Source: Pacificibacter maritimus
GTDB lineage: Bacteria; Pseudomonadota; Alphaproteobacteria; Rhodobacterales; Rhodobacteraceae
NCBI RefSeq assembly: GCF_003814915.1
Contig: NZ_RKQK01000001.1
Span: forward strand, 1,194,031 to 1,258,030
Length of the DNA: 64,000 nt
Direction of reading: 5' to 3'
Made by a program: the position numbers and the translations under genes. Within the stretch, counting starts at the first letter, position 1. Every line of letters starts with the position of its first letter. Positions 9,118-18,047 of this stretch are shown piece by piece. Below the pieces are notes generated by a model, which was given only the letters and a program-made list of their open reading frames with translations, was not told the origin of the DNA and made no database searches.

Positions 9118-9160
9118 GAATCAGTGGCTTTACGAATCATGTCACGCGAATCAACGATTC
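9118..9160. promoter_or_regulatory. Cluster of four GANTC (CcrM) sites upstream of rpoD
   Basis: Four GANTC motifs fall within 43 bases, at 9118, 9134, 9148 (GAATC) and 9156 (GATTC). Three are preceded by C, and the last two form the palindrome CGAATC-AAC-GATTCG (9147-9161). GANTC is the target of the cell-cycle methylase CcrM in Alphaproteobacteria, and a site is expected about once in 256 bases, so the cluster is unusual. It lies 54-97 bases upstream of the rpoD start. A role in transcription is inferred. Confidence 0.5.
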
Positions 9161-9267
9161 GCCACCCGTTTACCCATATTTCCTTAATCCAACATGCACC
9201 AGTGGGCGGCGCACCTCAGGTTAAGACTGCGGCAAGACAATCACGCGCCATTTTTTTAGGCAGGTGG

Positions 9268-11430
9268 TTACTTAGCCCCGCCCCCTGCCCCTTTGGAAAT
9301 GGACAGGCTGGCGATAAGATCATCCAAGGCGCGGCGTTCTTCGCGTTTCATTTCAGCGCCATTGGCACCGATATCGTATTCAGCGCGATCCTCGGCTTCT
9401 GCCTTGGTCGCTTTGTTGCGCGCCTCTGCGGCCTGCGCCAAACGCCATGTGACGTTTTCATCATCGGCTGCAACCATATCCAAAATGCCGTCTTTCAATT
9501 CCGTAGAATATCCACGGCGCGCTTTTAGTTTTGCCAATTCTTCCGACAGACACATCTGTGCCATCTCAATATCAGGGCGTTTGACTGCAGGCGCAATCTG
9601 GACATGGGGGTGCGCCATCAATCTATCAAGGGCTGGCGCAGTGCAGTCAGCACAAACTTTACCCCAAAGCGCCTGCGCATCAGTTTCATCTGCGTGGGTC
9701 AGCAAAGCGTGCAGAATTTTTGCATGATCCGCATCACTTGGGTGCAGAGACTCAAGTTTGGATTCGAAGTCCAAAATCACGCTGGGATTACGCAAAGCCG
9801 TGGCCAAAATCACCGCTTCACGCAAGAAATCCACATAGGCCTCATCGGTTGAATTGATCACAGATGATTTGGTGCTGGGCACAGGCACAGCTGGCAATTT
9901 GAAAGATTTGGTTTTCGCATCCCAAACGCGTTTGGGGCGATCCTCAAAATTGGATCTGCGTTTCGGGCCTGAGCCGCGGCCATCGCCATTAAAATTCTGC
10001 TCGCCATAGCTGGGCGCATCCGATGGCCCTGAATTTGACGGCACATACCGATCATCATACCCCGCGCCGTATTCAGGCGCAGGCGGCATATCCAAATCAA
10101 AGCCCCCCGCGAAAGGATCACTCAGCGCAGTTTCGCTTTGGGTGCGTTTGGATTGAAACAGCTCAAACCGCATGTCTTTCAAAATCTCGCCGTAATGCCG
10201 CTTGATCGAACGGTCTTTGATTGGCGTAATCGCATCGCGCAACGCCTTATCTAACATGGCGCGCCGTTCTGGACTGTCAAAAACCTTACCAGACGTTTCG
10301 CGCTGCCACAGCAATGATACCATAGGCACAGCGCCCTCAAGCACAGCCCGCATCCCTGCGCGACCTTCGGCTTTTATCAAATCATCAGGGTCTTTGCCTT
10401 CGGGCATGATCGCAAAACGCAAGGACTTCCCAGCCTCCAGCAAAGGCATCGCCAAATCAATCACCCGCATTGCCGCGCGTAGCCCCGCTTTGTCGCCGTC
10501 GAGCGCAATCACCGGCTCGGGGTGCATGCGCCACATCAGTTGCAATTGGCGTTCCGTCACAGCGGTACCCAAGGGCGCGACTGTGGCCTCGAACCCAGCT
10601 TCACTGAGGGCAATGACATCCATATAGCCCTCTGCCACGACCAAAGTTTGCCCTTTGCCGCAGGCCGTGCGCGCGCCGCCGTGGTTGTATAGCGCGGCCC
10701 CCTTATCGAACAAAAGCCGCTCTGGCCCGTTCAGATATTTGGCCCGCGCGTTCGGGTCCATCGAGCGCCCACCAAAGGAAATAGCACGCCCGCGTGGATC
10801 GCGGATGGGGAAAATAATTCGGTCGCGGTAAAAATCATAAGCGCCGCGCCCGTCATCAGGTTTGGCGGCAACCCCCGCTTCGATGGCCAGTTCTTCGGAA
10901 ATGCCGTTGTCTTTTAGATGGGCCAGCAAAGCGTTGCCGTTCGGCGCATACCCGATTTCAAAACGGTCGCGGGTCTCTTGCGACATGCCGCGACCATCCA
11001 GATAGTCGCGTGCTGCCGCGCCTGCCCCTTGGGACAAACTCATGCGGAAAAACCGCACAGCGGCTTCAGTGACTTCGGCCAGTTCACTGCGTTTGTCAGA
11101 TTTTTGTTGCGCCTTTGGATCGCGTGCAGGCATGGGCATCCCCACTTCGCCTGCCAAAATTTCGACCGCTTCCATAAAGCTAACGTTTTCGGTTTCGCGG
11201 ATAAAGGTAATCGCGTCCCCTTTGGCATGACAGCCAAAACAATAGTAAAATCCCTGACGGTCATCGACATGGAAAGAGGCAGATTTTTCTTGGTGAAACG
11301 GGCATGGCGCCCACATATCGCCTTTGCCCTGATTGGACTTGCGTGCATCCCACATGACTTTACGCCCGACCACTTGGGTCAAGGAACTTCGGCTGCGCAA
11401 TTCATCAAGAAATCCGGGCGGTAATGACAT
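9268..11430 (-). CDS. dnaG: DNA primase DnaG
   Basis: Makes RNA primers at replication forks. The N-terminal zinc domain shows C43, H46, C64 and C67 (APCPFHQEKS, YYCFGCHAKG). The catalytic core follows, with YLDGRGM near 145 and the Toprim fold marked by VVAEGYMDV and ALDGDKAG, which hold the metal-binding acidic residues. After a low-complexity linker (about 450-520) comes a helical DnaB-interaction region. The length of 720 aa is a little above average because of the linker. It lies upstream of rpoD; rpsU, the usual first gene of the classic operon, is not adjacent. The start ATG is the first residue of the conserved MSLPPGFLDELR. Confidence 0.97.
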   Translation of the reverse strand: MSLPPGFLDELRSRSSLTQVVGRKVMWDARKSNQGKGDMWAPCPFHQEKSASFHVDDRQGFYYCFGCHAKGDAITFIRETENVSFMEAVEILAGEVGMPMPARDPKAQQKSDKRSELAEVTEAAVRFFRMSLSQGAGAAARDYLDGRGMSQETRDRFEIGYAPNGNALLAHLKDNGISEELAIEAGVAAKPDDGRGAYDFYRDRIIFPIRDPRGRAISFGGRSMDPNARAKYLNGPERLLFDKGAALYNHGGARTACGKGQTLVVAEGYMDVIALSEAGFEATVAPLGTAVTERQLQLMWRMHPEPVIALDGDKAGLRAAMRVIDLAMPLLEAGKSLRFAIMPEGKDPDDLIKAEGRAGMRAVLEGAVPMVSLLWQRETSGKVFDSPERRAMLDKALRDAITPIKDRSIKRHYGEILKDMRFELFQSKRTQSETALSDPFAGGFDLDMPPAPEYGAGYDDRYVPSNSGPSDAPSYGEQNFNGDGRGSGPKRRSNFEDRPKRVWDAKTKSFKLPAVPVPSTKSSVINSTDEAYVDFLREAVILATALRNPSVILDFESKLESLHPSDADHAKILHALLTHADETDAQALWGKVCADCTAPALDRLMAHPHVQIAPAVKRPDIEMAQMCLSEELAKLKARRGYSTELKDGILDMVAADDENVTWRLAQAAEARNKATKAEAEDRAEYDIGANGAEMKREERRALDDLIASLSISKGAGGGAK

Positions 11431-11823
11431 GGCGCAATTATCGACCTGTCACGCGCCAGAGTCCAGCGCCTGTGATATCTGTTTCACGCATATTCCATCA
11501 CTTTTTGCGCTGGGGTCTTGGAAAATTGATTCGCAGCCCCTGCGGCAAAGCTGCGGCAGTCGTGGCGGTGAAATGATCAAATTGTGGCGACAATAAGGCA
11601 ACTTTTCGAACTTATGGCACCATCGTGGCACCGCTCCCATTTTTTCGCACCAATTATGGTTAAAAATTCGTTAACTTGCATTTTCGCACAATCGTTAACA
11701 GATTTGTTTTACTTACGGGCAAGTATGCGCAATATTAACGTGTCGATGTGGACCTTAAGCAAGTCCGCGACGCATCGGCAGGGATTGGGGGCACCACGCT
11801 AGACAACGCGAAGCGGTGCAACA
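11431..11823. other. Intergenic promoter region between dnaG and the tad-like operon
   Basis: 393 bases without a credible gene. The left part holds the dnaG promoter, reading left. The right part, from about 11640, is AT-rich with repeated GTTAAC words and contains a perfect CtrA box at 11660-11674, so it is the control region of the pilus operon. No riboswitch or repeat family was recognised. Confidence 0.7.
11660..11674. promoter_or_regulatory. Perfect CtrA box (TTAA-N7-TTAA)
   Basis: TTAA-AAATTCG-TTAA matches the full CtrA consensus TTAA-N7-TTAA and is followed by C as in many strong sites. A related GTTAAC occurs at 11694-11699. It is 150 bases upstream of the tad-like operon. CtrA is the master cell-cycle and motility regulator of Alphaproteobacteria and controls pilus genes in Caulobacter; control here is inferred. 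Confidence 0.6.
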
Positions 11824-13578
11824 ATGTTTGGAACGACAAAAACTTATCGAAACGGCGCGCAAAAACTGCGCAGTTTTCCTGCGATACGCACATGTCAGGC
11901 AAAGTTGATCCGACTTAGATCGCTTTCGCGCAGCTATACACGTGACGAAGATGGATCCTTGATCATCTTCGGTATCTTCACCTTTATCATAGTTCTTGTA
12001 CTGGCTGGGATCGGCGTTGATATGATCCGCCATGAGACCCTGCGCACAGAATTGCAAAACACATTGGACCGCGCTGTTTTGGCTGCGGCCAATAGACAAA
12101 CATCCGCAGAAGCGCGCGATGTTGTAGAAGATTATTTCGCCAAAGCGGGACTGACCGAATATCTGGAAAGTGTAAAAGTCGAAGGTGCAGGCTACGGTCG
12201 TCGCGTCACGGCAACGGTGACCGCAGATATTCCGACCTTTTTCTTACGCATCTCTGGCATCGACAACCTAGAACTGATTGGCTCAGGCGCAGCAGAACAG
12301 GGCATGGCCGAACTTGAAGTCGCCTTGGTGCTTGATGTGTCAGGCTCCATGAACAACGACAGCCGCTTGGACAACCTTGAAATCGCGGGGCGTGAATTTG
12401 CCTCGACCGTGTTCAACAATTCGGCCGAAGGCCATGTGGCTGTGTCGGTGGTCCCCTATGCGACACAAGTGAACATCGGCCCCGTGATGGCATCGCATTT
12501 GGCGCGCGATGACGCCCATGAGTTATCGCATTGTGTGAACTTTCAAGGGAATGATTTTTACACCACCGAAATTGATCAAAAGACTGTCTTAGACGGCCAG
12601 TATTACGAACAAACCATGCATTTTGATCCGTTCAACTATCTGCCCCCAAACTCTGGCACAAGCTTGGAAGTTTGCAACCCCGATGAAGGTAACCGCGTGC
12701 TGCCCTTTGCGACGACTTTGACAGAGGTCACCGACAAGATCGAAGGCCTCGTGGCCGATGGCAATACGTCTATCGATGTTGGCGTTAAATGGGGGGCTGC
12801 ATTGCTGGACCCATCCACGCAGGGCATCGACAATGCGATTGCTTTGGATATCGATGGCAACGTCATCGAGGATGAAGTTTTGGGGAGCGTATTGGGCGGC
12901 ATCGTTGACGATACATTAGATGGCGTAACCGAGGTGGTCGACACAGTGACCGAGACCGTGATCGCCCAGCGCCCGCATGAATTTTCTTCGGCGACTTTGA
13001 AAGTCATGGTTGTGATGACTGATGGTGTGAACACCGCGCAATATTACATGCCCGAAAACTACCGCCGCGGCGAATCTGATATCTACGTGCACCCAACAAA
13101 CGATCGCGTATCCTTCAAAACAACGCAAAACTCATGCAGTTGGTGGTACGGCTGTACGACGCAAACACGCTACTATGCGCCGCATAATGACAGCTATTAC
13201 ACCAGCCCGTATGGCGGCGACGCGGCACGCAAACTGGAATGGCCTGAAGTTTGGCAACGCTTCACTGTCGAAAGCCATGCCTACACCCGCTATGAAGCGT
13301 CAGGCAATTCAAATGACTACTACAACTGGCTGGCTTGGACCCGTCACTCTGTCGGCAGCTCGACCAAAGACGAACGCCTGCTGACCACATGCCAAGCGGC
13401 AAAAGACAAAGGGATCATCGTTTTCACAATCGGCTTTGAAGCCCCGAGCGATGCGGCGTCTATTCTAAAGACCTGCGCCTCGTCGCCATCGCATTACTTC
13501 GATGCAGACGGCCTGCAAATTGCAGAAGCCTTCGGCGCGGTTGCAACCAAAATCACAGAATTGCGATTGGTAGAATGA
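11824..13578 (+). CDS. TadG-type pilus assembly protein with von Willebrand A domain
   Basis: Envelope protein of 584 aa of the Flp/Tad pilus accessory type. A basic N-terminus is followed by a single membrane segment (about residues 45-67, IIFGIFTFIIVLVLAGIGVD) of the TadE/TadG-like type, then a von Willebrand A domain whose metal site DVSGSM begins at D171 and is completed by VVMTDGVN near residue 398. A large insert rich in Y, N and S lies at about 410-510. The stop overlaps the next start in ATGA, so the three genes are one operon. The prepilin peptidase, ATPase and secretin genes of the Tad system are not in the window. Confidence 0.88.
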   Translation: MFGTTKTYRNGAQKLRSFPAIRTCQAKLIRLRSLSRSYTRDEDGSLIIFGIFTFIIVLVLAGIGVDMIRHETLRTELQNTLDRAVLAAANRQTSAEARDVVEDYFAKAGLTEYLESVKVEGAGYGRRVTATVTADIPTFFLRISGIDNLELIGSGAAEQGMAELEVALVLDVSGSMNNDSRLDNLEIAGREFASTVFNNSAEGHVAVSVVPYATQVNIGPVMASHLARDDAHELSHCVNFQGNDFYTTEIDQKTVLDGQYYEQTMHFDPFNYLPPNSGTSLEVCNPDEGNRVLPFATTLTEVTDKIEGLVADGNTSIDVGVKWGAALLDPSTQGIDNAIALDIDGNVIEDEVLGSVLGGIVDDTLDGVTEVVDTVTETVIAQRPHEFSSATLKVMVVMTDGVNTAQYYMPENYRRGESDIYVHPTNDRVSFKTTQNSCSWWYGCTTQTRYYAPHNDSYYTSPYGGDAARKLEWPEVWQRFTVESHAYTRYEASGNSNDYYNWLAWTRHSVGSSTKDERLLTTCQAAKDKGIIVFTIGFEAPSDAASILKTCASSPSHYFDADGLQIAEAFGAVATKITELRLVE

Positions 13579-14144
13579 TCAGTACATTGCGCTTCAAACG
13601 CCTCTTGTGTGAACGCTTCACAAGGTGTTTCAAAACCTATGCCGCTCGAGATGACGGATCATCCACGATTGAATTTTCAATCATCTTTCCGCTGTTCATG
13701 TTTATCTTGATGGGCGGATATGAGGTGGGCTACTACACTGTGTCCTCAGCTACGCTGGACCGCGGTCTGGATATGGCTGTACGCGATGTGCGGTTGGGAC
13801 GCATGCAAACCGTCGATATCGCTACATTGAAAAGCACAGTTTGTGACTATTCCAGCTATGTGCGCGACTGTGAAGAAAACATCCACATCGCCTTGGAACC
13901 TGTGAACGCTGATGACTTCGTTGCGCCCAAATCTTACGCGCAGTGCAAAGATCGCAAGGCAAAGGTTGAACCTGCGACAGTGTTTAAAGACGGGGCAGAA
14001 AATGAATTGATGCTGGTGCGCGCCTGTGTGCTCGTCGATCCGATCTTTCCAACCACTTGGCTTGGCGCACATCTGCAACGCAGCGAAGGCTCTGGCTATG
14101 CGATGGTTTCCACCGCTGGCTTCGTCAACGAACCAAACACATAG
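13575..14144 (+). CDS. TadE/TadF-type pseudopilin-like protein
   Basis: Second gene of the tad-like operon, 189 aa. A basic N-terminus leads into GSSTIEFSIIFPLFMFILMG (about residues 28-47), the TadE-like segment with the conserved glutamate at the start of the hydrophobic helix, as in prepilins cut by the TadV/CpaA peptidase. The C-terminal part is predicted to be outside the membrane and carries four cysteines (VCDY, RDCEEN, QCKD, ACVLVD), likely as disulfides. Start codon overlaps the tadG-like stop. Confidence 0.85.
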   Translation: MISTLRFKRLLCERFTRCFKTYAARDDGSSTIEFSIIFPLFMFILMGGYEVGYYTVSSATLDRGLDMAVRDVRLGRMQTVDIATLKSTVCDYSSYVRDCEENIHIALEPVNADDFVAPKSYAQCKDRKAKVEPATVFKDGAENELMLVRACVLVDPIFPTTWLGAHLQRSEGSGYAMVSTAGFVNEPNT

Positions 14145-14153
14145 GGTGACAGT

Positions 14154-14810
14154 ATGAAAATCTTTCGCAATCTTCTTCGCGCCCGTCAAATCGGGGCGCG
14201 TTATGGGCGCAGTGAACATGGCTCTATGTCGGTCGAAGCGATCTTAGTCTTGCCCGTCATCTTTTTCGGCTTGATGTTCATCTACACCTATTTCGCGGCC
14301 TTTCAGCTAAAAGGCCTGTCAAACAAAGCAACCTATACGGTTTCAGATTATCTGTCGCGACAAACAGAGCCTGTCGATAGCAACTTTATCGAAGGTTTGT
14401 CTGACATCTATCAATTTTTGACCAATGCTGACAGCAACTACCTACGGGTGTCTTCTGTAACATGGTCAATTGATGACGGAGAGGGCGCTTATGAATTGCA
14501 ATGGTCTTACGGTGCCAATAGCGTGCCGCCCTTGACGGATATTGCGGATATACAAGAACGCCTGCCCCTTCTTGCGCTTGGGGAAACGATTTTGGTGCTT
14601 GAGGCTAGCAATGACTTCAACCCGCTCTTTAACATCGGCCTAAATGCCTTTTCAGTGGCCGATTTTGTCGCCACGAAACCGCGTTTTGCCACACAGGTGG
14701 TCTTTGATGATGGCAGCTCTGGCGGTGGCACTCCAGCTTCGGGCGATGATGTCCAACCCACAGACACCTATGGCACCTACGGCGGTCGCCATCACCGCGG
14801 AACCCGCTAA
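14154..14810 (+). CDS. TadE-type pseudopilin-like protein with glycine-rich tail
   Basis: Third gene of the tad-like operon, 218 aa, starting 9 bases after the previous stop. It has the TadE-like segment GSMSVEAILVLPVIFFGLMF (about residues 23-42) with the prepilin-type glutamate, then an exported domain with a tryptophan-containing strand (VTWSIDDGEG, LQWSYG). The C-terminal tail is low-complexity (SSGGGTPASGDD, YGTYGGRHHRGTR). Probably a minor subunit or assembly factor of an Flp-type pilus. No terminator hairpin was identified after it. Confidence 0.82.
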   Translation: MKIFRNLLRARQIGARYGRSEHGSMSVEAILVLPVIFFGLMFIYTYFAAFQLKGLSNKATYTVSDYLSRQTEPVDSNFIEGLSDIYQFLTNADSNYLRVSSVTWSIDDGEGAYELQWSYGANSVPPLTDIADIQERLPLLALGETILVLEASNDFNPLFNIGLNAFSVADFVATKPRFATQVVFDDGSSGGGTPASGDDVQPTDTYGTYGGRHHRGTR

Positions 14811-14848
14811 AGCCATCAGCGGCAAAGCACAGTCACATGGCGGGCGCC

Positions 14849-15367
14849 TTAATCAAGGCGGCCGTCATATGTGATCCGCGCAGCCAAAACATCCGCCATG
14901 GCTTTACCTGCACCCGCTGCAGTCACCCCCCCAACACCAATGCGACGCCCCATGCGCCACCACAGGCCTGGAGCCCAAGCGCGCGCTGATTTGTCTTTCA
15001 AAACAACAACAAACCCGTTGGAAGGCTTGAACGCAAAAGTGCCGCGTTCCACCCGTTCAATCTGATCCATGGTGCACAAAATGCGCCCGTTTTCTTCACG
15101 CAGGTCATCTTCGGTCATCAAAATATCAACCCCAGTGGCCTGCCACAAACGCGCAGCGCCCCAAAGGGCCAGCCCTCCCATCAGCGCCAAAAACGCCTTA
15201 CCCGCAACAGCAGCAGGCGGCGTGGAGACCAAAATCCACAACAACAAAAGCCCAAGCACAGCCAAGATCGCAACGGCCGAAACACGACGGGCAATTGTGG
15301 CTGACAATCGATACAGCGGCGTCGTTTCAGCTGATTGCACTGGTTGGTCTGTCCCTAAATCGCTCAT
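14849..15367 (-). CDS. Predicted inner-membrane protein of unknown function
   Basis: Conserved-looking protein of 172 aa, function not recognised. Two hydrophobic segments (about residues 32-50 and 56-73) form a hairpin, after a short cytoplasmic N-terminus. The C-terminal part (about 80-165) is a compact soluble domain beginning DILMTEDDLREENGRILC, reminiscent of PH-like domains of bacterial membrane proteins; that likeness is an impression only. It is convergent with the tad-like operon and divergent from the lipoprotein gene. Confidence 0.7.
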   Translation of the reverse strand: MSDLGTDQPVQSAETTPLYRLSATIARRVSAVAILAVLGLLLLWILVSTPPAAVAGKAFLALMGGLALWGAARLWQATGVDILMTEDDLREENGRILCTMDQIERVERGTFAFKPSNGFVVVLKDKSARAWAPGLWWRMGRRIGVGGVTAAGAGKAMADVLAARITYDGRLD

Positions 15368-15635
15368 CTGCGCTCTCTCCTGTTGGTGACGGGTGTTGGT
15401 GACGCGTTTCTATTGCGCCCCACTGACTAGCGCGGGCGCGCCTTACAATAAAGCGAAATCCAGCCCGTTTCCGCCCCGCAGCAGCCGCAGCTTGAAAGGA
15501 TATCCGATGAATGCGCGCAGCGCATTGCTCAGCTGGGCTGCGCAAGCTAAGGTCTGGACATCAAACAACCCACGGATTCCATCTGATATGCGCAGCCCTG
15601 CCCCGTTCTTTGCACCGATTGCCCCTTGGGGTCAT

Positions 15636-15962
15636 ATGCGTGCCATCGCGGCCTGTTTGCTTTGTGCAACGACGCTTGCCTGTTCTGCCCCGCCAGATGT
15701 CAGCCAACGCACGACTCCGATGGATAAAAATGCCCCTTGGCCGCAATTGCTCAGCTCTCGACAATTGGTGCAAACCTTTGATCAAACTGCGCAAACCACA
15801 GGCACAACGGGTGCGCAGACAGCGCAAGATCAACGCGCAGCAACCTCTCAACGCGGCGCAAACCTGCGCGCGCGCGCTGCCCGAATGTCGGGGCCAGTGC
15901 TTGACGCAGCCACGCGCAGCCGCCTGCAAGCCGCCCTGCGCCGTGCCCAAGCCCGCCGCTAA
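15636..15962 (+). CDS. Small predicted lipoprotein
   Basis: A secretion signal for a lipoprotein is visible: MRAIAACLLCATTLACSAPP, with the lipobox L-A-C and serine after the cysteine, giving outer-membrane retention by common rules. The mature part, about 90 aa, is rich in Q, T, A and R, ends RLQAALRRAQARR, and has no recognised domain. The same frame is open upstream to an ATG at 15507 with a good GAAAGGA ribosome site, which would add 43 residues in front of the lipobox; I prefer 15636 because a lipoprotein signal should be N-terminal. Located just before hom. Confidence 0.6.
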   Translation: MRAIAACLLCATTLACSAPPDVSQRTTPMDKNAPWPQLLSSRQLVQTFDQTAQTTGTTGAQTAQDQRAATSQRGANLRARAARMSGPVLDAATRSRLQAALRRAQARR

Positions 15963-16069
15963 ACCCGCGCATCCGCCCAAGGCCGCACGGCCAAAGCGTC
16001 ATTCAGTTGCACAGTCCCCCAGAACCCGCTAACAGACACTCACGTTCATTTTAGATTTTGGAGCCCCAA

Positions 16070-17380
16070 ATGACCCATTCTGCTACCGCCAAAACGCCCC
16101 TTCGTCTCGGACTTGCAGGGCTTGGCACTGTTGGAATGGGCGTGGTCAAAATCATCCAAGAAAAAGCTGATCTTTTGGCCCTGCGCGCAGGTAGACCTGT
16201 GGTGATCTCTGCTGTGGCCGCACGGTCGAAAGGCAAAGATCGCGGCTATGATCTGTCTGGCTACGGTTGGGAAGACGATCCTGTCAAATTGGCTCAGCGC
16301 GAAGATGTGGATATCTTTGTCGAACTTATGGGCGGCTCTGATGGCCCTGCCAAAGCGGCCACAGAAGCAGCGCTTGCTTTGGGCAAAGATGTCGTCACCG
16401 CCAATAAAGCGCTCTTAGCCCATCACGGTCAGGCCTTGGCCGAGCTGGCAGAATCCAATGATGCTGTGTTGCGCTTTGAGGCCGCCGTCGCAGGGGGTAT
16501 CCCCGTGATGAAGGCACTGACAGAAGGACTGGCTGGCAATGGCATCACACGCGTTATCGGCGTGATGAATGGCACCTGTAACTATATCCTGACCCGTATG
16601 GAGGCCACAGGCCAAGGCTATAACGCCCTCTTCGATGAATGTGCGCGTTTGGGCTATCTCGAGGCTGATCCGCAACTGGATGTGGGCGGCATTGATGCGG
16701 GGCATAAACTATCGCTTTTGGCCTCTGTCGCTTTTGGCACCCAAGTCAGCTTTGGCGCGGTCGAACTGGAAGGTATCGAACGCATCAGCAATGACGATAT
16801 CGCTCATGCCGCTGATATGGGCTACAAAATCAAACTTTTAGGCGTCACGCAAATGTCAGCGCGCGGCCTCGAGCAACGCATGACCCCCTGCCTTGTGCCT
16901 CAAACATCGCCCTTGGGCCAATTGGACGGCGGCACAAATATGGTGGTGCTGGAAGGCGATGAAGTGGGCCAAATCGTTTTGCGCGGTGCGGGTGCAGGCA
17001 TGGGGCCAACCGCCTCTGCTGTGATGTCAGATATCATGGATATCGCCCGTGGCACGCGTTTGACCACCTTTGGTCAACCTGCTGCGAGCCTTATCAAAGC
17101 GACACCTGCGGTTGCTGCGACCCCTGCCTCCTATTACTTGCGCCTCGCTTTGGTGGACAAACCTGGCAGCATGGCAAAGATCACCACAGCCCTTGGCGAT
17201 AGTGGTGTGTCGATTGATCGGATGCGCCAATACGGACAAGATGAAGATCCGAAAATTGCCCCTGTTTTGATCGTAACAGATCCCGTGAGCCGCGAGGCTT
17301 TAGACAGCGCTATCGCGGCGATGGAGACCACGGGCGTCTTGGCCTCTCCCGCTGTCGCTATCCGTATCGAACAGCTTTAA
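16070..17380 (+). CDS. hom: Homoserine dehydrogenase
   Basis: Reduces aspartate semialdehyde to homoserine with NAD(P)H on the way to threonine and methionine. The Rossmann motif GLAGLGTVGMGV is at about residues 14-25. The catalytic domain has VMNGTCNYILTRME and the EADPQLDVGGIDAGHKL block that includes the catalytic lysine region. A C-terminal ACT domain (about 350-430, LALVDKPGSMAKIT) implies threonine feedback. The length is 436 aa. The ATG at 16070 has GGAG six bases upstream; a TTG four codons earlier is less likely. First of hom, an isochorismatase-like gene and recJ on one strand. Confidence 0.97.
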   Translation: MTHSATAKTPLRLGLAGLGTVGMGVVKIIQEKADLLALRAGRPVVISAVAARSKGKDRGYDLSGYGWEDDPVKLAQREDVDIFVELMGGSDGPAKAATEAALALGKDVVTANKALLAHHGQALAELAESNDAVLRFEAAVAGGIPVMKALTEGLAGNGITRVIGVMNGTCNYILTRMEATGQGYNALFDECARLGYLEADPQLDVGGIDAGHKLSLLASVAFGTQVSFGAVELEGIERISNDDIAHAADMGYKIKLLGVTQMSARGLEQRMTPCLVPQTSPLGQLDGGTNMVVLEGDEVGQIVLRGAGAGMGPTASAVMSDIMDIARGTRLTTFGQPAASLIKATPAVAATPASYYLRLALVDKPGSMAKITTALGDSGVSIDRMRQYGQDEDPKIAPVLIVTDPVSREALDSAIAAMETTGVLASPAVAIRIEQL

Positions 17381-17395
17381 TTCAAGGCCCGTCCT

Positions 17396-17947
17396 ATGAC
17401 CAAGGCGCTGATTTTGATTGATATTCAACAGGGCTTTGACGACCCCTTTTGGGGGCCGCGCAACAATTTAGATGCAGAAGACAACGCCGCCAAACTGCTG
17501 AGCGCATTTCGCGCGCAAGGTCTTTTTGTGTTTCATGTCAAGCATATATCAACTGAAACGGGCAGTCCGCTTACAGGCGCAGGCGCCGCTTTCAAAGATA
17601 TGGTGCAGCCAGATGCAGGCGAAAAGATCATCGAGAAATCCGTGAATTCCGCCTTTATCGGCACAGACCTAGAACACTCTTTGCGCGCGCTTAAGATCAC
17701 CGACCTTACGATCTGCGGACTGACCACGCCCCACTGCGTGTCGACCACCACGCGGATGGCTGCAAATTTAGGATTTCGCGTTACGCTGGCCCATGACGCC
17801 TGCGCCGCCTTTGCGCGCAATGGCGATACATCGTGGTCAAATGCCCCCGCTATGACGCCTAAGCAAATCCATGACAGCGCGATCCATCAAATCCACGGTG
17901 AATTCGCCACAGCACGCGACACAGATGCGATCCTCGCAGCCCTATAA
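17396..17947 (+). CDS. Isochorismatase-like cysteine hydrolase
   Basis: Single-domain hydrolase of 183 aa. The catalytic triad of the superfamily is visible as D9 (LILIDIQQGF), K81 (IEKSVNSAF) and C114 (TTPHCVSTTTRMAA), consistent with nicotinamidase-like or ureidohydrolase-like amide hydrolysis; the substrate cannot be read from the sequence. It starts 16 bases after hom and probably shares its transcript. In many relatives glpX sits between hom and recJ; here this gene occupies that place. Confidence 0.88.
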   Translation: MTKALILIDIQQGFDDPFWGPRNNLDAEDNAAKLLSAFRAQGLFVFHVKHISTETGSPLTGAGAAFKDMVQPDAGEKIIEKSVNSAFIGTDLEHSLRALKITDLTICGLTTPHCVSTTTRMAANLGFRVTLAHDACAAFARNGDTSWSNAPAMTPKQIHDSAIHQIHGEFATARDTDAILAAL

Positions 17948-18047
17948 ATCGTCACACCACAAGAATTTCACGCCTTTATCAGACCCAAAAGACCAAACCT
18001 TAACCAGTACGATTGCAACAGAGCGCAGGTGCAGGCATTAAAGGCTT

